From: Bidens hawaiensis
Lineage: Eukaryota; Streptophyta; Magnoliopsida; Asterales; Asteraceae
DNA length: 64,000 nt
NCBI GenBank assembly: GCA_021521415.1
Contig: JAIQDT010004232.1
Location: 62,001 to 126,000, forward strand
Direction: 5' to 3'
The notes under the pieces are model-generated. The model saw only the letters and a program-made list of their open reading frames with translations, was not told where the DNA came from and made no database searches. Made by a program: the position numbers and the translations under genes. Position 1 is the first letter of the stretch. Each line of letters starts with the position of its first letter. This document shows positions 22,589 to 33,905 of the stretch, piece by piece.

Positions 22589-22897
22589 GAGCATTCTCAA
22601 TATGTTCCCTAAAATAATGTGAGGGAAATTTGTAAATTATACGGTATAGTTATGAGTGATTGCGAGTAGAAGAGAGAGAAAATGTTATATGGGAAGGTTA
22701 AATTTGGGTATTCACTGTACGTAGCGTATAATTTTGTTAATATTGTTTGAAAGTGGTTGTGAGTAGAAGAGAGAAAATATAATGATAAAGATATAAAATA
22801 TATTATTTAATTAAATAGAAGAGAGAAAATGCAGTGATTTTTAGAATAATTATATGATATATATGGATATACGGTAGAGAATGAGCTGGGAATGCTC
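22589..22897. mobile_element. Tourist-like MITE (PIF/Harbinger type)
   Basis: 309 bp with terminal inverted repeats GAGCATTCTCA and, in reverse complement from the right, GAGCATTCCCA. Flanked by TTA on both sides (22586-22588, 22898-22900), the target preference of PIF/Harbinger. Non-coding. Internal GAGTAGAAGAGAGA-type repeats. Confidence 0.75.
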
Positions 22898-22900
22898 TTA

Positions 22901-23825
22901 GTATATTAGCATTTTCCCATTTTATTTACTCATACTTGATAGAAGACTGGATTTGAAAACAAAATTAATGATAGACGATCATTGACTACCTGATATCTAT
23001 CCTGATTGGAAGCATGAGGACTGGTTTTGAAGATCGAACTCGAAGAATCATAAAGAACAATCGAACAGATCGAAGGGTGGTTAAGGGGTGATGGCTGAAA
23101 TTGAGTTGTGGAAGGCGCAAAGTCAGCAACTGATCGGAAAATTGTTTTTAAATGTTCTTTTAGTTTCAGATTTTATTTAATTATTTAGGTTTTAAATGTA
23201 TATTGTATTAGACGAATACTTCTAAATTTTGGGCCATCATTTTATTAGTGCAACGCTCGTGTCCAGGTAGGTCACATAAGTTGGGTTTACACATGCATAA
23301 ACAGTTCTTAAACTTCGAATAAAAGTACTAAAATAAACATAACAACTAAAGTAGACTTGGATACCACTAATTGCTCGGATAACCCGTAGTGCCCCATCAT
23401 TTCCTTATTCCTTCGAATTGAACCTGCTAACCTGATCTTCATACAAAACGTCAGCTACACACTGGGTGAGTTCTAACTTTACTACTGACAAATATTATAA
23501 ATAATTAAAATACATTGCCGTGATGAAGCACAACATAAATAATATTGTATGAGCATAAAGCATAACTATCAAAACAACTAACCATGCATACTGAACTGTC
23601 CTCGTGTAACTTAAATCACTGACACACACCACAAAGGAGGTGTCATCTAGTGCTCATACATAAAGCCTATCTGGTGATCGATGTCGAAAGGCCAATCAAA
23701 AACACTTATAAAATACCTTTACTAGCTAGGGCAGGTAAGATGTCGAAACCACTTGGAATCAATGGAAAGTGTAAGTGAAACTCAAATTTTATTATAAAAA
23801 TAATTAAAGTGGTCAGACGATGTCA
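22901..23825. other. Intergenic DNA with LTR-like debris
   Basis: No gene. From about 23240 rightwards the sequence has the style of the gypsy LTRs (AAACGTCAGCTACACACTGGGTGAG resembles ATACGTCAGCAACGAATGCTGGTGA at 8635). It is probably an old LTR into which the solo LTR inserted. Boundaries not seen. Confidence 0.4.
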
Positions 23826-24254
23826 TGTAAGGCCCCGAACCCGGTAGCCCTACTTTAGCGTCGGATTTACTCATAAACACAGTTCTTACAAATCAGAGTT
23901 AATTAAAACTTTCGCGGAATATAAAAACTTTCATAAAACATTATAGCAATCCAAAACTTGCCTTAATTAAACATTCTTGTCTTTCAAAATAAACGTCAAT
24001 TAACATTAAAACATCTTGAGTCTTCAGATGTCAGTCTCCTATTCGCCCACCATGTGCCCGCTCAAGCTAGCTGTCTCATTCTACTCACATGCGTGCATAC
24101 TAAAAGTCAGCTACGCTGAGTGAGTTCTAGTTAATCGGACGACATACAATACATACACATACATACATATCCGAAGATACATATCCATACTTAATCCATT
24201 ACCCTACTACCATACATACATACATATCTACAATCACTAACCTCAGTCTACCGA

Positions 24255-24665
24255 GAGTACGTTCATAGTCCGTCGTCTATACCTGTACTCAAGATCGTGA
24301 ACACGTAAAAGGTCCGCAGTCCTTACCTATGTTCACCAGTTATGGTACGTTCAAGGTCCGCTGTCCTTCCCTGTACCATCCTATATTGACAACACGTACA
24401 AGGTCCTCAGTCCTTCCCTATGTTGCAACCTAACCCGTAGCACGTGCGAAGTCCGCAGTCTTCCCCTATGCTACAAGAACACAAGTATAGCTCGTATAAG
24501 GTCCGCAGTCCTTTCCTGTGCTGACGCCTATCTACATTACGTATAAGGTCCGCAGTCCTTATCTACGTTGGCGTCTATCTCCTATAACACGTATAAGGCC
24601 CACCGTCCCTATCTACGTTTACATCTATCATCTACATCACGTATAAGGCCCGCAGTCCTTAACTA
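24255..24665 (-). repeat. AAGGTCCGCAGTCCTT minisatellite in the solo LTR
   Basis: About eight units of 45-60 bp, each with a CGTATAAGG(T/C)CCGCAGTCC core followed by TA(C/T)(C/G)TACG-type words. It occupies the same general part of the LTR as the GTATGTAT field in the sister LTR at 11164-13325, but the repeat unit differs. Confidence 0.85.
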
Positions 24666-25460
24666 CGCCATCCCCTGCCAAGTCTAGGTCCAACAGAAGT
24701 TAGAGGGATTCGCCATCCTAACTTAATACGTCGGACGTAGAACTCAAATACCATTTCTGTACTTGTACACACATACTTCACATATACTATAATTACATTG
24801 TAGCATAAGAACACTCTAGGCGTTCTTCACATAATTTTCACTTAACAGTCATACCCCTTGTCGATACGTGCAATATCCGGAGATCGTTCACGCCCCGACA
24901 AGTGTTCATTTGTAATGTTCATACATCTTCCATATATAATATTCATACCTTTATTTATAACCTGGCAGTACGCGCAATATCCGAAGATCGTTCGCGTACC
25001 GAAAAGCAGTCATTCATATCTATAACATATATCACATATGGCATACACTTATCAATTAGGATGAGTGTATTAACAACACATCGAGTATGCACACAACCCC
25101 AAAAACATAACAAGGAATGGGGCTAGAAACTCACCTGAACCCGGTTACTTCTTCCGTTAATGGTTACTTCTTTCTTGAGTAGTGCACGACTAACTGTATA
25201 ACAATTACACGTATCAATTAACTATCACTACCCATATCGTCTTTCTAGTCTATTTACAACCCTCAACGAACGGGGGTTCGGGGGCAGCGCCCCTGACAGC
25301 GGGGTTCTAGGGGCGGCAATCCCTAGCAGGGTCCAAGGGGCAGAGCCCCTGGCTGTGGTTAAGCTGTCTTAACACATTTTTCAATAGGATTTTAAGTTAT
25401 TATTTTAACTCTCCTGTATTCGCAAGCGGTCATAAATGTAAGCCAGCATACATGTTAAGC

Positions 25461-25655
25461 TAACTTAACTTAAGCGAACTTAACTTAAGAGAACTTAACT
25501 TAAGCGAACTTATCATTAAGCGAATTTAGCATTTAGCGAACTTAGCATTTAGACGAACTTATCGTTCAGCGAAGTTAACTTGGCGAATTTAGTCAGCTGG
25601 CGAACTTGACAACCAGCAAAGTTATCATCAGGCGAACTTAGCTGCAGCGAAGTTG
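25461..25655. repeat. GCGAACTTA repeat field in the solo LTR
   Basis: About twelve spaced copies of (A/G)GCGAACTTA or GCGAAGTTA in one orientation, every 12-20 bp. The word is nearly identical to the one repeated in the copia elements from 42486 onward, although the host elements belong to different superfamilies. Confidence 0.85.
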
Positions 25656-26337
25656 TCCAGCTGCAGCTACTGTTCGTTCTTAATCCCCATAATCATTTTC
25701 GTTTCTTAACCAAATAACTCGATTTAGGTATCAACGGAATCGTCTAAGCAGCGCCTACAAACCCTAACCATTCAATCGTTCAAAACATCGGGTTTACAGG
25801 GTGCGATTTATGTATATACATACGGGTTTTTCATAGTAACGATTAACCTATCAACCTATAATCAATTTCAGTAAGTTTAGTCTCGTTGGATTCGTTTTTT
25901 TTACCAGACTAAAACAGATCTATGATTTCTAGAATAAATCCGAACATAAACGAACAAGTTCTCGATATAACGTACCGTAAACGAGTCGAACTACGAACAC
26001 GAGCTGGTCTTTGATGTTGCTTTGGTCCGTCAGGACGATCTAGCACCAACAAGCTCGGGTTCTCGTCTCCGGATCTTGGTTCAGGTTGTGTGTGTGTTTT
26101 GGGTGTGTGTAGGGATTATGGAAAGATGGAATGAGAAGTTAGGGTTTTAGGATGGTTTAAGGGGTGTTTATGTCCCTTAAAGCCCATGGACCTAAGGCTC
26201 ATCCCACCATCTAAATCCATGTAATTACCCAAGTCCATGATTCTTTCTATATTTAATATTAATTAAATATTAACGATCGTTTTTAAATCATAGGCCTCTT
26301 TTATTTATCGTTACAAAATTCGGGATGTTACATGTCA

Positions 26338-27420
26338 CGCGGTTTAGTTGATTAGTTTGTAAACAATAATATAAAAATAACCAAACTCCAGGGTTCGGGT
26401 TTTGAAACAAGTTAGGAAAATGATAAACTTCTTTGGACTGTTTCTTGTTAAAATATGTAAATCAAAAGATTTAACTATTGGCTATGTTGATCGTCAGAAC
26501 TGAATCCGAACAATTGACACGGTTTAATGAAAATCTAGTTGATTATCGGTTTTATTTGTTGAAACAAAAAATCAATAATGTGGTTAACGATAAACGGGTC
26601 AATGACGAAATAACTTAATCCCAATTGTTGATGACCACAAATCAATTAACTGACAAAAGATTAAGTAATCAATTAATAAAAAGCGTTTAAGCACAAAAGC
26701 AAACACAAAGAATTTATCAACTGAATGATTAATCAATTCCAAATCCAAAGTTAAAGAATAGAATATCAAAACTAACATGCAACTCAACTCTACACCCGGA
26801 GATGGTTATGAAGCCTTTAGCCTTGCATCTCGATCTTCATGCTCTTGATTATGATTCTGAAGAAGGAGTTCATGGATCAATTGTATAATTAGGATGTGTG
26901 TTGATGGTGTAAGATGGCCTCCAAGAAATCCCAAAACTGATAAATAATGAATAAATTCGACCTTAGGGTTTTATCTCTTTAAATATGGATGAAAATAATC
27001 AAAAAAATCCTTTTTCCGTCAGACCCGGAAGTAAGCTACGGCCGGGCCACCGTAGCTTACGGCAGGTCTTCCATAGTTACAGCCTTCAAGGCGTAGCTTA
27101 CGACTGAGTCGTAAGCTACGGGCATCAGGTTCTGCCTTACGGCCACTGCGAGGCCAAAACACCATTTTTTTCATAAAATCTTCATTTCAACTCCGTTTTC
27201 CTCCCTGTTTGCGGCCACGTCTTCGTATTTCAATTCTCTATCATATCATATATCATTACTTTCATTTCCACTCCAACATGAATGCTCCAAATTCTCTCCT
27301 TTAAGCTCCTAAGCTCCGCACACCTGTAACCACAAATGCACTCAAAGTACTTACGTTCACAATATTTAACTAATTAAAACACACGAAATTAGACGCAATG
27401 CACGTACTTTTACCCCCCAC
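26338..27420. other. Intergenic DNA with inverted GTAAGCTACG motif
   Basis: No gene. At 27034-27120 the words GTAAGCTACGG and CCGTAGCTTACGG occur four times in alternating direction and can form hairpins. The style recalls the U3 palindromes of gypsy LTRs, so this may be part of an old LTR. Confidence 0.45.
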
Positions 27421-27424
27421 ATCA

Positions 27425-29409
27425 TCTGGTACGCATACAATGGGGTCTAACTGTATACCCGTACAACGGGTCTAACTGAGTACCCTTGCATCAAGGTCTA
27501 ATTGTGTACGCATACTACGGGGTCCAGCTGACTAAAACTTGACTACATAACTGGCAGTTAACTTTTCGTTACTTTACTTGACACATAGCGCATGCACACT
27601 AGGCCCAAAACATTTGTTGCACTGCCCTACACGCACAATTCAAGGGTTCTCCGGGAGTTGAACCGTTGGAGAACTAGTTATGAATGGCAATAGCGTATTA
27701 GCTTGGTCAGTTATTTTGAAATCAATCTGAGTTTTTATCATTGTATTATAACATTTTATAGATCACATAATCTCATGTAAATGTTTGACTGACTCTCTAA
27801 GACAAACAACCCGTTTATCTCATAGAGTAAAAATATGTTTGACTATTTATGAATGTTTAATGTATTCACCTGATTTGTTTTGTTGTGGTGACTAGTTTGA
27901 AAAGCTTTTGTTTGACTAATTCTTAACCTATAATAAAATAGGTTTACATAAATATCTTGACCATCTTTTGAACCAACAGCAGACCATACTTTCATGGTTT
28001 TATTGTTTTAATACTCGTTTACAAAGGTTGATTCAATTTATATGTTCAAAACTTAATTTTGAATAAAATAATAACATTTCTGTTGAGACGGACCTTATGA
28101 AAATGAGACAATTTGTATATGACATTCATTACATTTCAAACCCGAAACTCGACCGTTTTAAAATTCCGATATAATTCAGACGCACATTTATTTATGAAAG
28201 CATTGATTTTCATGTCACTTATATTTCATGTTTGTAATTTATTTATTTTTTATTCTTTTATGATTTATATTTTCAACCACTTGACCATTTAATCCGGTCA
28301 AGCATTGTTATTAATGATCTCGAACCACTCGATTAAACTCGTTTTCTTACTTTTTAGGCCCGTTTCGGTTTTTCTTAAAACGAGTCAAACTTATGAACGT
28401 GACTAACCCTTATTACAACACAACTTTTACTAAATAAATAAATATTAACCTACTTGAAACTTTTACGGCGAAAAAACTCTAAAAACCACCTATAGAGTAA
28501 AATATATATATTTGCTTCAAAGTCTTAAAACCAAAAAATTCTAACCAAATCATCCATGTTTTATTTGTTCATATCATATGCAATACATTGAACCTAGAAA
28601 TATTTCATATTTTTAGGACTACGTGTCAAACCGAACCTATCCGTTCACTAGCTTAATTTTTTTCTTCTTCAAACTCGCTTTGTTTAACATGTGAGTTCAT
28701 AACCCCCTTTTTTCCATGGTTTATACATATTTGGGGTGTAGCACATTACCATTTTCTCTCGTAAGTTCATGCTCTTCGTTTAAGAATCGATTCGCAATTA
28801 TATCATGCATGTTAATAATATTTATGTCTTATTGTTTATGATGACTATACATGACTAATGTGCATTTTCTTTATCACTTTATAGTTGTGACATAAAACAT
28901 CAAACATTGAAGTGGGATGGTCCGACGGGAGGTACCTGCGCCATCTATTCTTGGACTTCAGTTGAACTGGATGGTGGTTATCATTGCCCTAGTACATCGA
29001 CTTTGGTCAGAAGATTGGGTCGTTTTTTAGTTGTTTTCCATTTATGTTATGATTGGATATATTAAATTGTGACATGTGAATCGAAAAGCATTTTTGAATT
29101 ATCTATATATCAAATTTATTAAACCTCACCAACATATACAAGTTGATAAAATATGTTATCTTTAACGTGCTATAGGTTGATTGATGAAGTGCTAAGAAAC
29201 GAAGCTAACAAGATTGGACCTTTAGGAGTATTTAAATTAATTGTTATCCTTATACTCCGATGTATTCTTATATGATCCAAACCGGTGTGTACTTGTGATT
29301 ATTTGAAATGGAATACATATATTTATTGTCACTTTAATAGTGTTATGAACCTATGAGAAATTTGTAAGTACCCGCCCCGTTGTATTCCGCCCAAGGTCGG
29401 GGTGTTACA
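27425..29409 (-). mobile_element. Ty3/gypsy LTR-like sequence, right end defined
   Basis: The right end, GGTCGGGGTGTTACA at 29409, is a minus-orientation LTR start (TGTAACACCCCGACC). The segment 27700-28000 resembles 41820-42090 inside the LTR fragment there (shared blocks TTGTATTATAAC, CAGATCACATAA, GACTGACTC...AAGACAAACA). About four 30-bp repeats with GGGTCTAACT lie at 27430-27530. The left boundary and TSD were not found. Confidence 0.55.
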
Positions 29410-31204
29410 CCATATAAGCTATCTTTTACCATTTTGACTGAACCTTTGTTATGACGGGATGTCAGTAAGTTTAGACAATCCGTTTTAATGAGACGGGCCG
29501 TATCATAGTGAGAAGGTCCATATAAATATGTGACATGCCATCTAATCTTTTAAACTTGACCCATATGAAAACTGATTTAGACGAATCGTATGAAGGGTTA
29601 GGCAGTCCGTCTAATCCTTCTATTTGGCTTGTTTATGTTAAAATCATTTAAACATGATTCCGAAATCCGTTAATAGGTTCTAAGACCTTATACTTGCTTG
29701 GAAACACTTATACTACTTCTTTTACTTATGTTTTTCCGAGGTTTGATACAAAAAAGCTTGGATACTCGCTTAAATACAATAAAAAAAAAACTTTTAACGT
29801 GTCCAGCTCTTGTTTACCTTACTCCCAAACTATAACATAAACACTCCTAGAACTTAATATTACTTGGACAAAACCTCCCTTGGATGTTAGCACTTGGTTA
29901 TTGAGAACTAGGCCCCTAACACCTTTCTTTGTGATGAAGAAACCTTAAGAACAAGCTAAAATAAGGTTTCTGATTATGAGATGGTTTGGGATGTGTTTAA
30001 GGATAATGAAAAAACCTTAACAACACTTAAACAGAGCCTCTTTTTGTTGCAACATCATTTGGTATGAAAAATAAAGCTTTCTTCTTAAAGAAGCTAACCA
30101 ATAATACCAAGAACACTTGATTATTCTTTAATTTGGATTGAAAAGGGTTTGGAAATTATCAAGAGATGATTTGATATGTTTATGCATGATAATGGAAAAG
30201 ATTGCATCCCTTTATAGGCTAAAATGAAGTGATAAGCTCAAAATCCGCGTCTGCCACGTTAATACAGAACTGTCAAATTGGCAAAGCTGAATTTTGTGTT
30301 GAGAAGGACCGTCTCATATTTGATATGGTTTGTCTAATAAGTCAAAACCGCCATATGACTTTTAAAGCTTGATGTAGGCCGTCTAAAGTGGTTAGACGAT
30401 TCGACTAACCAACTTTTGGGGTATTTTCATTCTTAACCCTTAGTTAAACTTTGGATTCATTACCATTTGGTCCCTTGACTTATAAAGTATCAAAACGAAG
30501 ATCCGAACGTTGTCTTTACGCATATATGCCTTATCTTTTTTCGGGATATTATACCTTGACGCCCTTTAACTTTTAAACAAAGTTGCCTCTTCTTCAAACT
30601 TTAGCCACACAGGTTTTCATGCATTTACGCGTTTCACACAAGACTTTTTAGCCTTTCAACTTTGTTCACAAAGCTTTTATTTTAATAGTAGCATAACGAC
30701 CCGATACCAACCGATTTATCGTCGTGTCCCCTCCACAACGCGCCGGTTAAAACATCTATAATTATAGAGGGTGATTTTATCTGGTTTCCAACGAGGCAAC
30801 CTCCGTAGGCGTTAGGTTCATTTGCAAATCAAGTTCGAACCACCACAACCTACAGGGTCTTCACTTGCTTGGATTGGGTTGATTAACTTTTCTAAAATTG
30901 TCACTTAAACTTCACATAATTATACATATATTTATATTGCAACTTCTTAACATGTATTTAATGCTTCTTAACATGTACTTCACGCTTAAATTACTGTACG
31001 AGGTGTTTTACATGTTGTACATTTGGTTCCTTACGTTGTAATGAATTGTTTTCAAAGTCAAATGTAATCTGAGAGTTTTTATTTCTTTTATTTTTCTCCA
31101 TTCAAAATCTCATTTATTATCGATTTGTTTATTTTTTTTAGAACAACTACTTTCTTATGTTTTTAGGTCACCGAGGCTACCGCACTCTCTAAACTGGAGA
31201 GCTC
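29410..31204. other. Intergenic DNA, nothing recognised
   Basis: AT-rich with no credible open frame. Words such as GACAATCCGT and GACGGGCCGT recur at 29480-30400 and may be LTR debris, but I cannot assign them. Confidence 0.4.
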
Positions 31205-31515
31205 CGTTGCCCCACTCTAGTCAGACTATGTTTTCTTAATCGATCCCACGTTGGCATCAGAGTTTGGCTTGGGCGTTCCCTGGGAAACCATATCGCCAAC
31301 TATCAGTTGATAGTCGTTGTGCGCTACAATATCATAACTCTCTTGTGTAACACACGATGGGACAGAAACCAAGATAGGCTCGAGATTCGAACAGACAACA
31401 TTTGAAAGCATAACTCAAATACTTCATTGCTATAATTCATCGAAAGTGAAACAAGTGAGAATCAAACTCGAGACATCAGTGAAGAACCTAAGCCTTCCTA
31501 CCACTAACTACAAGT
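31205..31515 (-). mobile_element. tRNA-derived SINE candidate
   Basis: On the minus strand a good pol III A box (TAGTTAGTGGTAGG, about 31509-31496) is followed about 30 nt later by a B-box-like GAGTTTGATTCTC (31469-31457), the spacing seen in tRNA-derived SINE heads. A GTTCGAATCTCGAG repeat of the B-box word occurs further on. The 3' end is not well defined. Confidence 0.4.
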
Positions 31516-32789
31516 GATGGATTATTATCGATTGATTTACTACTCCACTTTTATTAATATTAGAAGCTCAAAAATATGAAGTATTTTTGTATATTGTTTT
31601 AAACAAGAAGTTAAGAACAGTAACCAAAGTTTCGATGTCTGCAAAACAAAGAACGCAAATCAAATAACCATCTAAGACGATAATGTAAGCTAAAACTCGA
31701 ATTAGTTAGGTAAATCGATTTACTTAGCTTGCAATATGAGTCAAGCGACGATGGTCCATGCCCCCACCAGACCACCACGACACCACACCACCTCCAACTA
31801 GGGTTCTGAAATGGAACCCAGCAAAAGTAGGTTATGATCGATGATGATCGGAAAGGGATGAACCAATCGTGCAGACTCCAGTGGATTTAGATGAAGGCAT
31901 TGAAACCCTATTTCTCTGGTTTGAGGCGAGAGGCAGTGTTTTGTTTGGATGAGAAATGATATGATCGGTCATGATGATAGAACAAAAGTTGAAAAGGGAG
32001 ACACAGTGGAATTTTTGGTCCAATGGCAAGATAGTGCAACTCCTATTGCCTGATGCACATCTCAGAATGCAACATCCAGCCATAAGAAAAGAGTACAAAT
32101 TCAACAGCATGATGCACAACCATCAGTGCAACACTTTAGTTGAAATTATTATAAATTAGTTATTTAGTTATATATTTATATATTAATATTCTAAATTATG
32201 TATCACAGCATTTGGTTTTTAAAACAGATCCAACACATGAACAAGTAAGGCGACCGTTACATGTCTTTTTATAAGTTGTATATTTATATTTTAAATATTG
32301 AATATTTATCATGTAAGTCTTCTTTGTATTATCACACTTAGTCTTATTTGTGTTGGCCTTCCTGAAATTTGTTTCTCTGAGGAGGGTGGTCTAAAACCAT
32401 CACGTGCAACATCTAATTGAGGTGTGCCACCTTACTCCACCATTTTCCATCAGTGGAGGTGGTGGGGTGGTGTGGTGTGATAAATTATTTTTTTATTTTT
32501 ATAATTTTATATAATAAATAGAAAAACAATATTACATTAAATAAAAAATAAAGCAAGATTAAATAAACGTTACAAAGACAAATAAATTAAAAAAACCGAC
32601 AAAAAAATACCTACGGCCCTTCCCAACCCCACTTGTCGCATATCTCGCGTTTGCGTTGAAGTAGGATCGATTTAAAAGGTTTATCAAGATGTTCGTGCGG
32701 TTGTAGGAGGAATGTTAAATCGGCGTTTTTTGGTTTTCATTCAAATGGTTGATATACGTATCCTCACATTTCATTTTTACAGCATGAGC
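31516..32789. other. Intergenic DNA
   Basis: No gene supported. GGAGGTGGTGGGGTGGTGTGG near 32454 is a local purine-rich repeat. GAGGGTGGTCTAAAACC at 32381 could be a PIF/Harbinger-like end belonging to the ORF1 remnant beyond 32790, but no partner end was found. Confidence 0.4.
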
Positions 32790-33905
32790 CTAGTTCTTTC
32801 GCTCCTTCGTCTCGGCCATTTCCGCCAACTTAGCCGACTTGTATTCGGCGAAGTCTTCAACCACCGCTTCCTTTCCGAATCTTGACGATTCCCCACTTTT
32901 CTTGCGATTCGGCCGTGTGGGTGTGGGTGTGTCTTCGTCGGGATCGTCTCCGGGTTCCTCGTTCAAGTTCATGTTCGGCATGTTGCTTGACAAAGCCGTC
33001 GGTAGACGTTGTGTAGTTCTCGGACTCGAAAGTTTTTGATCTTTTTGAAGAAGATCCTTTCTTCCTTAGAGCCGTCGGTCCGTCCATGTCGACCACAGGA
33101 ATCGGTTCCCACTTCGGGTGATGTCTTGCAACCTCCCACGCTTCCAAATGGGGAAAAGATCTATATTTGAAAACCTTGACATATTCGCGCAAAGACTCCT
33201 TGATGATAGTCGACTCGCTCGCTCCGCTTTGTGGAGTTCGGGACTACAAAATGTTTAGGAAAATATATATATCAAATTGTAAAAATAAAGTAATAAATTA
33301 TAAAAAAAATAAACTAATAAATTTTAAAAAAAAAAATAGTTACCACTTGGATGAAGCAAGCATCAAATTTTGACATTTTTACGATTCAAATCTCCCAACT
33401 TGGAAGTCATCTGATCCATGTTTCGTTTGGTTGACCCGAGAAGTTTCTCGAAATGTGCGATAATACGTCTCCATAACATTTCTTTTTTGTTTGTTGGTTT
33501 GAGTGTTTTTTTATTCGGAGTAGTGTAAATAAGCCTTGGTCAAGGCGACCTCCTCCGCGGACAACCAATGCTTCTTTGCGCCGATGACATCCTCCTCCGC
33601 GAGTTCACCGTCATCCACATTGTCCACTTCATCAAGAAAAGCACTTGCAAATTGATGTATAACATCGTTATCGTCTAGGGGATCGACGGACATTTGAGAT
33701 GGTTGAGATTGAAACATTTGAAAAGCATTATTTGGATAATATTAAGTAGAAAAAGGTGGAATAAATGGTTGGTTTTGATACAGTTGAAAAAATTGCGATT
33801 GGTTTTGGGAAGGTTGAAAAGATTGGTTTTGGGACGGTTGAAAATGTTGTGGATAATAAGGTTGTTGTTGGAATGGTTGGGTTGTGTCGGGTTCATCTTT
33901 TAACC
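32790..33905 (-). pseudogene. PIF/Harbinger ORF1 (Myb/SANT-like) remnant
   Basis: Minus-strand remains of the DNA-binding partner protein of PIF/Harbinger transposons, often annotated in plants as glutathione S-transferase T3-like. From the N-terminus it has a Gln/Pro-rich stretch (about 33890-33720), an acidic linker and the start of the trihelix/SANT domain with WLSAEEVALTKAYLHYSE (to 33511). A second part follows with FEKLLGSTKRNMDQ (about 33455-33410). After a candidate intron (GTAACT at about 33341 to TTTTGTAG at about 33246) comes LREYVKVFKYRSFPHLEAWEV and a Ser/Lys-rich tail. A stop within the Gln-rich part, a stop at 33511, another near 33375 and a frameshift near 32990 disable it. 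The transposase ORF2 is not seen nearby. Confidence 0.6.

Larger units (their letters stand above)
23826..26332 (-). mobile_element. Solo LTR of a Ty3/gypsy chromovirus
   Basis: 2507 bp, minus orientation, TGTAACATCCCG to GGGGCCTTACA, with a perfect 5-bp target duplication TGTCA at 23821-23825 and 26333-26337. No internal domain is present, which is the signature of LTR-LTR recombination. It is the same family as the LTR at 11164-13325. Inside are a minisatellite of AAGGTCCGCAGTCC units and a separate field of GCGAACTT repeats. Confidence 0.92.

Noticed and set aside
31832..32119. 95-codon minus-strand open frame
   Set aside because: No domain, no homologous copy in the window, composition like the surrounding intergenic DNA.
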